Assembly (NCBI GenBank): GCA_023388355.1
Contig: JAEWGI010000040.1
Location: 1 to 31,826, forward strand
Source of the DNA: Pseudomonadota bacterium
GTDB lineage: Bacteria > Pseudomonadota > Gammaproteobacteria > Xanthomonadales > Xanthomonadaceae
Reading direction: 5' to 3'
Length of the DNA stretch: 31,826 nt
Shown here: positions 8,492 through 15,607 of the stretch, piece after piece
How the letters are laid out: each line of letters begins with the position of its first letter
How positions within the stretch are numbered: position 1 is the first letter of the stretch
Notes under the pieces: model-generated
Seen by the model: the letters and a program-made list of their open reading frames with translations, nothing else
Databases searched by the model: none
Told to the model about the DNA's origin: nothing
Program-made: the position numbers and the translations under genes

Positions 8492-9835
8492 CTAGGCCGT
8501 GGGCGCGGAGGCGTCCGCGGCCTGCCCGTCGGTCGCCGGAGCGGCCCGCCTCGGCCAGGCCATGAATCCGATCGCCACCAGCGCCAGCAGCGAGCAGTAC
8601 CAGACGCTGCCGGCCAGGGCCAACGGCGAGACCGCAGCCAGCGACGAGGCCAGCAGCAGCTGCGCGCCGTAGGGCAGCAGTCCCTGCGGCACGCAGGCGA
8701 AGATGTCGAGCACGCTGGCGGCGCGGCGCGGGCTGATCCCGTGGCGCCGGGCGATGTCGCGCGCCACGCTGCCACCGACCAGGATCGCGACCGTGTTGTT
8801 GGCGGTGAACACGTTGGCCGTGGTCGCCAGCGCGGCGATGCTGAACTCGCCGGTGCGCCGGCCGGTGTGGCCGCGTGCGAAGCGTGCGATCAGCCCGGCC
8901 AGCCAGGCCAGGCCGCCGCTGGCCTGCATCAGCCCGGCGAGGCCGCCGATCAGCAGCGACAACAGCAGGATTTCGACCATGCCCTCGAACCCGATCCAGA
9001 TGTCGCCGGCGTACTGGTGCAGGCCATAGCCGTCGACGAACAGCAGGCCGAAGCCGCCGGCCACGGCCAGGCCGATGCCCAGCACCAGCAGCACGTCCAG
9101 TCCGGCCAGGGCCAGCACCAGGACCAGCAGGTAGGGCAGCGCCAGCCAGGCCGGCGCGGTGGTATCGGCCTGGACCGGGGCCGCGTCGCCGGCAAAGCCG
9201 AGCAGGACCATGGTCAGCAGCGCGGCGGGCAGCGCGATCCTGAAGTTCTCGCGGAACTTGTCGCGCATCTGCGCGCCCTGGGTGCGGGTGGCGGCGATGG
9301 TGGTGTCGGAGATCACCGACAGGTTGTCGCCGAACATGGCCCCGCCGACCACCGCCCCGGTCACCAGGACCCGGTCGAGCCCGGCGGCATCGGCCACCCC
9401 GATCGCGATGGGCACCACCGCGGCGATCGTGCCCATCGAGGTGCCGATCGCCAGCGAGACGACGCAGCCGATCGCGAACAGCCCCGGCAGCAGCAGCGCC
9501 GGATGCAGCGCGCCAATGCCCAGCGAGACCACCGCATCCACCGCGCCGATCGCCTTGGAGACGTAGGCGAAGGCGCCGGCGAGCAGGAAGATCAGGCACA
9601 TCAGCACGATGTTCGGATCGCCCATGCCCTGCAGCAGGGTCTCGCCGGGACGCACCCCGCGCCGCCAGGCGATCCAGGCGGCCAGCGCCAGCGCCGGCAG
9701 GATCGCGACCGGCGCGCGCAGCTGGTAGAAGCCCATCGGGTCGCCGAGGGCGATGAAGTACAGCCCGGCGCTGAAGAAGATCGCGAGGAACAGCAGCAGC
9801 GGGGTCAGCGCGAGCGCGCTGGGGCGGATGGTCAT
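8492..9835 (-). CDS. nhaC: Na+/H+ antiporter, NhaC family
   Basis: This is a 447-residue polytopic inner-membrane protein with about 10-12 hydrophobic segments. The pore-region motifs of the NhaC/ion-transporter superfamily are clear: GTSMGT (131-136) and GDNLSVISDTTIAA (169-182), followed by a second inverted-repeat half with TANVFTANNTVA. Members exchange external protons for internal Na+ (some take malate/lactate or other ions), supporting pH and sodium homeostasis. The open frame extends 44 codons upstream, but the first of those residues are polar and Arg-rich. MTIRPSALALTP leads straight into the first membrane helix, so 9835 is preferred, although no good ribosome site precedes it. It lies alone, about 200 bases after isocitrate dehydrogenase. 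The exact ion is not proven. Confidence 0.85.
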   Translation of the reverse strand: MTIRPSALALTPLLLFLAIFFSAGLYFIALGDPMGFYQLRAPVAILPALALAAWIAWRRGVRPGETLLQGMGDPNIVLMCLIFLLAGAFAYVSKAIGAVDAVVSLGIGALHPALLLPGLFAIGCVVSLAIGTSMGTIAAVVPIAIGVADAAGLDRVLVTGAVVGGAMFGDNLSVISDTTIAATRTQGAQMRDKFRENFRIALPAALLTMVLLGFAGDAAPVQADTTAPAWLALPYLLVLVLALAGLDVLLVLGIGLAVAGGFGLLFVDGYGLHQYAGDIWIGFEGMVEILLLSLLIGGLAGLMQASGGLAWLAGLIARFARGHTGRRTGEFSIAALATTANVFTANNTVAILVGGSVARDIARRHGISPRRAASVLDIFACVPQGLLPYGAQLLLASSLAAVSPLALAGSVWYCSLLALVAIGFMAWPRRAAPATDGQAADASAPTA

Positions 9836-9858
9836 CGAGACGGCCCGGGAAAACGGCG

Positions 9859-9888
9859 ATTGTGCGGTGTTTTTCTGGAGTGCGTCAC
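9859..9888 (-). promoter_or_regulatory. Weak candidate promoter for the NhaC-type gene
   Basis: The minus strand has GTGACG (9888-9883), an 18-base spacer and CACAAT (9864-9859), four of six matches in each box, 24 bases before the start codon. It is only a candidate. Confidence 0.25.
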
Positions 9889-9935
9889 GCGTCGCGCCGC
9901 GGATGGCTGGCCTGCGCAGCGAAATCAAGGGGGCC

Positions 9936-9958
9936 GGCATCCGCCGCTGGCGGATGCC
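9936..9958. repeat. Perfect 10-bp stem-loop downstream of isocitrate dehydrogenase
   Basis: GGCATCCGCC and its exact complement flank a 3-base loop about 77 bases after the dehydrogenase stop codon. No U-run follows on the minus strand. It may be a 3' stabilising hairpin or weak terminator in the 200-base gap before the antiporter gene. Confidence 0.45.
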
Positions 9959-10034
9959 CGGGGACATTCGCGGAGCAGGCCTGCCGTCCGTGGCGCGGCC
10001 CGACAGATCGCCTCACGACCGCAGACGGTCGCGA

Positions 10035-11042
10035 TCAGATCCGGGAGGCGATGGCCTTCGCGAAGGACATGGTGTTGCCGCTGCCGCCGAGGTCCGGGGT
10101 CAGGCTGTCCTTCGCCTCCAGCGTGGCGACGATGGCCTTGCGCAGGCGCGCCGCGTCGTCGGGCTTGCCGAGATGGTCGAGCATCTGCGCCGCGCCCAGC
10201 AGCAGGGCGCAAGGGTTGGCCTTGCCCTGCCCGGCGATGTCCGGAGCGGTTCCGTGCACGGCCTCGAAGATCGCCGCGTCGGCGCCGATGTTCGCGCCCG
10301 GGGCCAGGCCCAGGCCGCCCACCAGGCCGGCGCACAGGTCGGAAATGATGTCGCCGAACAGGTTGGTGGTGACAATCACGTCGAACTGCTCCGGCCGCAT
10401 CACCAGCTGCATGCAGGTGTTGTCGACGATCATCTCGTTGCACTCGATTTCCGGATACTGCGCGGCCACCTCGCGCGCCACCTTCAGGAACAGGCCGGAC
10501 GTGGTCTTGAGGATGTTGGCCTTGTGCACCACCGTGATCTTCTTGCGACCGGTGTTGCGCGCCAGCTCGAAGGCGTAGCGGACGATGCGCTCGGAGCCCT
10601 TGCGGGTGATCTTCTGCTGCAGGGTGGCGGTTTCGCCATCCTCGGTGATCGACTGGCCCTCGCCGATGTAGGCGCCCTCGGTGTTCTCGCGGACCGTGAT
10701 CACGTCCACGCCGGCGGGGAAGCGCGACTTCGTGTTCGGGAACGACTTGGCCGGGCGCACGTTGGCGTACAGGTCGAAGCGCTTGCGCAGTTCGACGTTG
10801 ATCGAGGAGAAGCCCTCGCCCACCGGGGTGGTCAGCGGGCTCTTGAGCGCGATCGCGTTGCGTCGGATCGAGTCCATGGTCGCCTGCGGCAGCAGTTCGC
10901 CGTGCTTCTCCAGCGCCGCCAGGCCCGCATCGGCCTCCTCGTAGTCCAGGCCGACGTCCATCGCGTCGAGCACGTGCAGGGTGGCGTCCATGATTTCCGG
11001 GCCGATGCCGTCGCCGCGGATGACCGTGATTGTCTGGTTCAT
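10035..11042 (-). CDS. Isocitrate dehydrogenase, NAD-dependent type
   Basis: This 335-residue beta-decarboxylating dehydrogenase converts isocitrate to 2-oxoglutarate and CO2 in the TCA cycle. Substrate contacts sit in SSINVELRKRFDLYANVRP (Ser80, Asn82, Arg86, Arg96). The family signature starts NLFGDIISD at 227, with metal-binding Asp231 and Asp235. The coenzyme-selecting segment reads HGTAPDIAG: Asp268-Ile269 stand where the NADP enzyme of E. coli has Lys344-Tyr345. That Asp-Ile pair is established as the NAD-specific form, so NAD use is expected. The length of about 335 also fits NAD-IDH/homoisocitrate-type enzymes rather than the 416-residue NADP enzyme. Start at MNQTITVIRG; the in-frame ATG six codons earlier is less likely. 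A leader hairpin at 11064-11086 may modulate it. Confidence 0.93.
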   Translation of the reverse strand: MNQTITVIRGDGIGPEIMDATLHVLDAMDVGLDYEEADAGLAALEKHGELLPQATMDSIRRNAIALKSPLTTPVGEGFSSINVELRKRFDLYANVRPAKSFPNTKSRFPAGVDVITVRENTEGAYIGEGQSITEDGETATLQQKITRKGSERIVRYAFELARNTGRKKITVVHKANILKTTSGLFLKVAREVAAQYPEIECNEMIVDNTCMQLVMRPEQFDVIVTTNLFGDIISDLCAGLVGGLGLAPGANIGADAAIFEAVHGTAPDIAGQGKANPCALLLGAAQMLDHLGKPDDAARLRKAIVATLEAKDSLTPDLGGSGNTMSFAKAIASRI

Positions 11043-11063
11043 TGGGGGATGTCCATGCAAAAG

Positions 11064-11086
11064 ACGCCGCGCAAGAGGCGCGGCGT
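11064..11086 (-). terminator. Terminator-like hairpin just before isocitrate dehydrogenase
   Basis: An 8-bp stem ACGCCGCG/CGCGGCGT with a 7-base loop is followed by CTTTTGC on the minus strand. It sits between the glutaredoxin and dehydrogenase genes, only 21 bases before the dehydrogenase ATG. It may terminate glutaredoxin transcripts. If the promoter at 11107-11136 is real, it is instead a leader attenuator. Confidence 0.5.
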
Positions 11087-11106
11087 GGAAATTGGTTCAA
11101 TGTGAA

Positions 11107-11136
11107 ATTATGCCCGAAAGCCGGGTATCGCCCCAA
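11107..11136 (-). promoter_or_regulatory. Candidate promoter for isocitrate dehydrogenase
   Basis: On the minus strand TTGGGG (11136-11131), an 18-base spacer and CATAAT (11112-11107) precede the dehydrogenase. The -10 box matches five of six positions. Transcripts would start near 11100 and carry the hairpin at 11064-11086 in a leader of about 60 bases. Confidence 0.4.
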
Positions 11137-11205
11137 TCCGACCAAAGTCACGGGGCACCGCGCGGGCGCTCGATCCTGGCCAGCGTCGACGCTGGTCGCG
11201 GCCGT

Positions 11206-11484
11206 TCAGCCACCCAGCAGCGGTTCGAGCCTGCCTTCGCGGTGCATCGCCATCATGTCGTCGTAGCCGCCGACGTGGACCTCGCCGATGAAGATCTGCG
11301 GCACTGAGGTGCGGCGCGTGCGCGCCACCATGCGCTCGCGTTCGGCGGGGTCCAGGTCGATCCGGACCTCCTCCCATTCCAGGCCACGGCTGCGCAGGAA
11401 GTTCTTGGCGGCCACGCAGTAGCCGCAGATCGCGCTGGTGTAGAGGGTGATGGTCGGCTGCGCGCCGGAGGAGGTTTCGGCCAC
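11206..11484 (-). CDS. grxC: Glutaredoxin, GrxC type, with CGYC active site
   Basis: This 92-residue thioredoxin-fold protein reduces disulfides and glutathione mixed disulfides in the cytoplasm. The redox site is Cys20-Gly21-Tyr22-Cys23; most GrxC proteins have CPYC, so the proline is replaced. The cis-proline is Pro62 in TSVPQIF, and the glutathione-binding GGYDD is at 72-76. The frame is open far upstream, but GTG at 11484 gives the usual size and begins just before the first beta-strand (TITLYTS). Longer versions would run into the promoter and 5' end of the divergent bepA gene. Two cysteines make a dithiol mechanism possible. Family secure; start moderately sure. Confidence 0.9.
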   Translation of the reverse strand: MAETSSGAQPTITLYTSAICGYCVAAKNFLRSRGLEWEEVRIDLDPAERERMVARTRRTSVPQIFIGEVHVGGYDDMMAMHREGRLEPLLGG

Positions 11485-11554
11485 GGGGGAACCTGCTGTG
11501 CGGGGGTCGGTCGAATGTTGGGCGCGCGCCCGGCGCTTTTCCACCTCCGGCGAC

Positions 11555-11581
11555 GGAACGCAGCAAACGATTAACATCGGA
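11555..11581 (+). promoter_or_regulatory. Candidate sigma-E promoter for the BepA-like gene
   Basis: GGAACGC (11555-11561), a 15-base spacer and TCGGA (11577-11581) resemble the extracytoplasmic stress promoter GGAACTT-N15/16-TCNNA. It lies about 75 bases before the start codon. bepA of E. coli belongs to the sigma-E regulon, so the function agrees. The match is partial. Confidence 0.35.
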
Positions 11582-11656
11582 TTCACTCCCCGCGCGGGGC
11601 GCCCCTGCATGCTGGCAGCGAGCGCCACCCGCCTCGCCCCGTTCTCCTGGACCGCC

Positions 11657-13315
11657 ATGCGCCCCTGCCTCGCCCGCCTTTGCACACTGTTCACCGTCGC
11701 CCTGCTGGCGCTGGTGGGCGGCGCCGGCGCGCATGCGCAGGAAAGCCGGCTGCCCGACATCGGATCATCCGCCGCCAGCGTGCTCGGCCCGGCCCAGCAG
11801 GCCGAGTACGGACGCATGCTGCTGGCCCAGCTGCGCCACTACGACTACGTGCTGGAGGATCCGCTGGTCGACGGCTGGCTGCAGGCCACCGGCAACCGCC
11901 TGGGCGCGGCCAGCGACGATCCGTCGCAGCGCTTCACCTTCTTCATGATGAAGGACCGCAGCATCAACGCCTTCGCCACCCTCGGCGGCTACATCGGCAT
12001 GAACGCCGGCCTGGTGCTGGCGGCCGAATCCGAGGACGAGGTGGCCGCGGTGCTGGGCCACGAGGTGGCGCACGTCACCCAGGCGCACGTGCTGCGCAGC
12101 GTGGAGCGCGCGCAGCGCGACAGCATCCCGCTGCTGCTGGCGATGCTGGGCGCGATCGCGATCGCGCAGTCGGCGGGTGGAAATTCCTCGGACGACGCTT
12201 CGATGGCCGCGATCGCCACCGCCCAGGGTCTGGCTGCCCAGCGCCAGATCAACTACACCCGCTCCAACGAATCGGAAGCCGACCGCATCGGCATCCGCAC
12301 CCTGGCCCGCAGCGGCTACGAGCCGGCGGCGATGGCCAGCATGTTCGAGCGCATGCAGGCCGTCTCGCGCACCAACCAGGGCGGCGAACGTGAGCGCCTG
12401 CCCGACTACCTCAAGACCCATCCGGTCACCACCACCCGCATCGGCGAAGCCAAGGATCGCGCCGAACGCCTGGGCGGAAGCACGATCGCCGGCACCGTTT
12501 CGACACCCGACGCGACCCGCTCCGAGCGCATTCCGCTCGACGGGGTGATCGTCCCGGGCGGCCTGCGCGCGACCGACAACCTGCTGCTGCCCGCCGGCCT
12601 GAACCTGGCGGGCGGACTGGACGCCACCGGCAACGGCGACTTCGGCTGGGCGCGCGAGCGCCTGCGGGTACTGAGCGCGAACACCCCCGAGGCCGCGCTG
12701 CGCGAGTACGAGCTCATTGCCGGTGCGCGCGAACTCGACGACGCGCAGCGCTACGGGCTGGCGATCGCGCAGTTGCGCGCCGGTCGCGGCGAGCAGGCGG
12801 CCGCGATCCTGGCGGCACTGCTGGAACGGCACCCGGGCGATGTATGGCTGAGCGTCGGCCTGGCCGAGGCCGAAGCGCACGCCGGCCGGCCGGCCGCGGC
12901 CGACCGCCGCTTCGAGGCGCTGCTCGAACGGATGCCGCGGCACCCGGCCGTGGCCCTGACCTATGCCGACGTGCTGGTCGCACGCAACACGCCCGAAGCC
13001 GGCAGCCGGGCCCGCGACGTGCTGCGTCCGCTGCAGTCGGGCAGCGGCGGCGACCCGGCATTCCAGCGCACTTTCGCCCGCGCCAGCGAGATCGCGGGCG
13101 ACCCGGTGCGCGCCGGCGAAGCCTGGGCCGAGGCGGCCTACCTCAGCGGCCGCGAGGAGCAGGCCCTGGTACAGCTCAACACGCTCAAGAAGCGCGACGA
13201 CCTCGATTACTATGCCCGCGCCCGGATCGACGCGAGGATCAGCCAGATCACCCCGGTGGTCCTGGAGCTGCGCCGCCAGGGCATACGCGATCCGGACCTG
13301 AACCGTCGGCGCTGA
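11657..13315 (+). CDS. bepA: Periplasmic M48 metalloprotease with TPR domain (BepA-like)
   Basis: This 552-residue exported protein resembles BepA (YfgC), which helps assemble the LPS transporter LptD at the outer membrane and degrades stalled forms. Residues 1-28 are a signal peptide ending AHA-Q. The zinc motif is HEVAH (His135, Glu136, His139), with a third ligand probably Glu205 in NESEAD. His255 in KTHP is the likely counterpart of the BepA His-switch. From about 340 to 530 the protein is helical with TPR-like repeats. It is longer than E. coli BepA (487), through a segment at about 275-335 between protease and TPR parts. In-frame ATGs exist upstream, but MRPCLARLC gives a clean signal peptide. 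It diverges from grxC and precedes phoB by 105 bases. M48-TPR class is certain; orthology to BepA is likely. Confidence 0.9.
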   Translation: MRPCLARLCTLFTVALLALVGGAGAHAQESRLPDIGSSAASVLGPAQQAEYGRMLLAQLRHYDYVLEDPLVDGWLQATGNRLGAASDDPSQRFTFFMMKDRSINAFATLGGYIGMNAGLVLAAESEDEVAAVLGHEVAHVTQAHVLRSVERAQRDSIPLLLAMLGAIAIAQSAGGNSSDDASMAAIATAQGLAAQRQINYTRSNESEADRIGIRTLARSGYEPAAMASMFERMQAVSRTNQGGERERLPDYLKTHPVTTTRIGEAKDRAERLGGSTIAGTVSTPDATRSERIPLDGVIVPGGLRATDNLLLPAGLNLAGGLDATGNGDFGWARERLRVLSANTPEAALREYELIAGARELDDAQRYGLAIAQLRAGRGEQAAAILAALLERHPGDVWLSVGLAEAEAHAGRPAAADRRFEALLERMPRHPAVALTYADVLVARNTPEAGSRARDVLRPLQSGSGGDPAFQRTFARASEIAGDPVRAGEAWAEAAYLSGREEQALVQLNTLKKRDDLDYYARARIDARISQITPVVLELRRQGIRDPDLNRRR

Positions 13316-13345
13316 CGGCACTGCCGGGCGCACGCCACGCCGGCG

Positions 13346-13378
13346 GCGTCACAATGCAGTCATAAAACTGTCGTCTAA
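13346..13378 (+). promoter_or_regulatory. Pho box: three 11-bp-spaced half-sites before phoB
   Basis: Three repeats start exactly 11 bases apart: GCGTCAC (13346), CAGTCAT (13357) and CTGTCGT (13368), each followed by a mostly AT-rich 4-mer (AATG, AAAA, CTAA). The established PhoB site is two CTGTCAT half-sites with 11-bp periodicity. The middle and right units together match about 14 of 18 consensus bases. The site ends about 43 bases before the phoB start codon, implying autoregulation by phosphate starvation. Confidence 0.8.
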
Positions 13379-13420
13379 TGCCGTCATCGGCCGGTCCGGC
13401 CGGCTCTGGCAGGACGTAAC

Positions 13421-14110
13421 GTGCAAAAACGCATCCTGATCGTCGACGATGAGCCCGCGATCCGCGACATGGTGGCCTTCGCCCTGCGCAAGGGCGATTT
13501 CGAGCCGGCCCATGCCGGCGACGCGCGCGAGGCGCAGTCGGCGATTGCCGACCGGGTGCCCGACCTGATCCTGCTCGACTGGATGCTGCCCGGCACCAGC
13601 GGCCTGGAGCTGGCGCGGCGCTGGCGCAAGGACGAGCTGACCCGCGAAGTTCCGATCATCATGCTGACCGCACGCGGCGAGGAGAACGATCGGGTCGGCG
13701 GCCTCGAGGCCGGCGTCGACGATTACGTGGTCAAACCCTTCTCGGCGCGTGAGCTGCTGGCCCGGATCCGCGCCGTGATGCGCCGCTCGCGCGAGGACGA
13801 CGAGGACGGCAGCGTCGGCGTCGGCGGCCTGCGCATCGACGGCGCCGCCCATCGCGTGTTCGCCGGCGATGAACCGGTCACCATCGGGCCCACCGAATAC
13901 CGGCTGCTGCACTTCTTCATGACCCATCCCGAACGGGTCTACAGCCGCAGCCAGCTGCTCGACCACATCTGGGGCGGCACCGTGTACGTGGAGGAGCGCA
14001 CCGTCGACGTGCACATCCGCCGCCTGCGCAAGACGCTCGAGCCGGTGGGGATGGACGGAATGGTGCAGACGGTGCGCGGCGCGGGGTACCGGTTCTCGGC
14101 GGCGGTGTGA
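13421..14110 (+). CDS. phoB: Phosphate regulon response regulator PhoB
   Basis: This 229-residue OmpR-type regulator activates phosphate-scavenging genes when phosphorylated by PhoR. The receiver domain has acidic Asp9-Asp10, phospho-acceptor Asp53 (in LLDWMLPG), Thr83 and Lys105. The winged-helix domain (about 130-229) has a recognition helix in EERTVDVHIRRLRK (191-204), the PhoB-like version of that segment. The start is GTG with AGGA seven bases upstream. A three-unit Pho box precedes it, and phoR, ppk and ppx follow on the same strand, so the whole cluster is expected to respond to phosphate. A 171-base gap with heptamer repeats separates it from phoR. Confidence 0.95.
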   Translation: MQKRILIVDDEPAIRDMVAFALRKGDFEPAHAGDAREAQSAIADRVPDLILLDWMLPGTSGLELARRWRKDELTREVPIIMLTARGEENDRVGGLEAGVDDYVVKPFSARELLARIRAVMRRSREDDEDGSVGVGGLRIDGAAHRVFAGDEPVTIGPTEYRLLHFFMTHPERVYSRSQLLDHIWGGTVYVEERTVDVHIRRLRKTLEPVGMDGMVQTVRGAGYRFSAAV

Positions 14111-14140
14111 TCGTTCGGGGTTGGCGGCAGGGGGGCGTTT

Positions 14141-14161
14141 CGTGACTCTGATTCGTGATTC
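14141..14161. repeat. Three degenerate heptamers after phoB
   Basis: CGTGACT, CTGATTC and GTGATTC follow each other in a 7-base register. In minus-strand sense the last reads GAATCAC, identical to the first unit of the array before rlmJ (27489). They lie in the phoB-phoR gap. Confidence 0.5.
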
Positions 14162-14212
14162 GAACCGGCAAAACCTGCCGCCCCGCTAACATCGGGCATC
14201 ACACCGCCCCAG

Positions 14213-14281
14213 CCCCGAATCCCCACCCCGGGTCCCGGGTCCCGGCTCCCGCCCCACCAACCGCCAACCGCCACCCCGCCC
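14213..14281 (+). repeat. Degenerate heptamer array abutting the phoR start codon
   Basis: Counting back from the ATG in sevens after a 6-base spacer (CCGCCC), the units are CGCCACC, CGCCAAC, CACCAAC, CCCGCCC, CCCGGCT, CCCGGGT and CCCGGGT, with two looser ones further up. Neighbouring units differ by few bases, so the array grades from one sequence to another. No Shine-Dalgarno purine run is present before phoR. Confidence 0.6.
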
Positions 14282-15607
14282 ATGCCTCCCCCAACCCGCC
14301 CCGCCTGGACCCGCACCCTCGGCCACCTGGCCCTGGCGCTGACCGGCGCCCTGCTGGCGGGCCTGCTGCTGGGTCAACCGTGGCCGGCGCTGACGCTGGC
14401 GGCCCTGGGCGTGGTGGCCTGGCACTATTGGCGGCTGCACCGGGTGATCGCGCAACTGGGTTCACGCCGACGCCAGCCGCAGCCCGGCGGCAGCGGCGTG
14501 TGGAACGAGCTCGAGCGCCAGCTGCGCCAGAACCAGGACAACATGCGCGCGCGCAAGCGTCGGCTGGTAGCGATGCTGCGCGCCTACCGCGCCCTGGCCA
14601 CCGCCCTGCCCGATGGCGTGGTCGTGGTGGAGCGCAACACCCAGCGCGTGCAGTGGTTCAACCAGGCCGCAGGCCGGCTGCTCGGCCTGCGCTATCCGCA
14701 CGATCTCGGGCAGCCGCTTGGCGAACGCCTGAGCACCATGCGCATTGCCTACTGGCTGGCGGCCGGACGCAACGCCGAGCCGCTGCTCGACGCCAGCTCG
14801 CCCGCCTCCCCCGACATCCGCCTCACCCTGCACCTGACCCCCTATTCCGAAGAACTGTGGCTGGTGGTGGTGCGCGACGTGACCAGGATGATGCGGCTGG
14901 AACAAATGCGACGTGATTTCGTGGCCAACGTCTCGCACGAGTTGCGCACGCCGCTGACCGTGGTCCACGGCTACCTCGACATGCTCGATCCCGACGAGCA
15001 CCCCGAGTGGGCGCCGATGCTCGGCGAGATGCGGCAGCAATCGCAGCGCATGACCCGCCTGGTCGAGGACCTGCTGACCCTGTCGCGCCTGGAAGCGCAG
15101 GAAGGCGTGGAGAACGAGCCGGTGGCGATGGCCTCGATGCTGGCCACGCTCGGGCGCGAAGCCGAGGCGCTGAGCCAGGGGCGGCACCTGGTGACGATCG
15201 AGGACACCGCCGGGATCGACCTGAGCGGTTCGATCCGCGAACTGCACAGCGCGTTCTCCAATCTGGTCAGCAACGCGGTGCGCTACACCCCGGCCGGCGG
15301 CAGCATCGTGATCAGGTTCGAACGCGCCGGACAGGGCGCGGTGCTGTCGGTGAGCGACAGCGGCTACGGCATTCCCGCCAGCCACCTGCCGCGCCTGACC
15401 GAACGCTTCTATCGCGTGTCCACCAGCCGTTCGCGGGAATCGGGCGGCACCGGCCTGGGCCTGGCGATCGTCAAGCACGTTCTGAACCTGCACCATGCGC
15501 GGCTGGAGATCGCCAGCGAAGTCGGCCGCGGCAGCACCTTCTCCTGCCATTTCGGCGCCGAGCGGGTCGAACCGCGCGTCGCAGCCCCTTCCGGAGCCAT
15601 CCTGTGA
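14282..15607 (+). CDS. phoR: Phosphate regulon sensor histidine kinase PhoR
   Basis: This 441-residue inner-membrane kinase controls PhoB according to phosphate supply. Two hydrophobic segments near the N-terminus (about 13-31 and 36-50) form a short hairpin with almost no periplasmic loop, as in known PhoR. A charged region (60-100) and a PAS domain (about 103-200) follow. The dimerisation domain holds phospho-acceptor His219 (in NVSHELRTPLT). The ATPase domain has Asn331, DSGYGIP (359-365) and GGTGLGLA (388-395). The start codon follows a C-rich heptamer array instead of a recognisable ribosome site. The stop codon overlaps the ppk GTG start by four bases, so ppk translation is probably coupled. 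Confidence 0.95.
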   Translation: MPPPTRPAWTRTLGHLALALTGALLAGLLLGQPWPALTLAALGVVAWHYWRLHRVIAQLGSRRRQPQPGGSGVWNELERQLRQNQDNMRARKRRLVAMLRAYRALATALPDGVVVVERNTQRVQWFNQAAGRLLGLRYPHDLGQPLGERLSTMRIAYWLAAGRNAEPLLDASSPASPDIRLTLHLTPYSEELWLVVVRDVTRMMRLEQMRRDFVANVSHELRTPLTVVHGYLDMLDPDEHPEWAPMLGEMRQQSQRMTRLVEDLLTLSRLEAQEGVENEPVAMASMLATLGREAEALSQGRHLVTIEDTAGIDLSGSIRELHSAFSNLVSNAVRYTPAGGSIVIRFERAGQGAVLSVSDSGYGIPASHLPRLTERFYRVSTSRSRESGGTGLGLAIVKHVLNLHHARLEIASEVGRGSTFSCHFGAERVEPRVAAPSGAIL

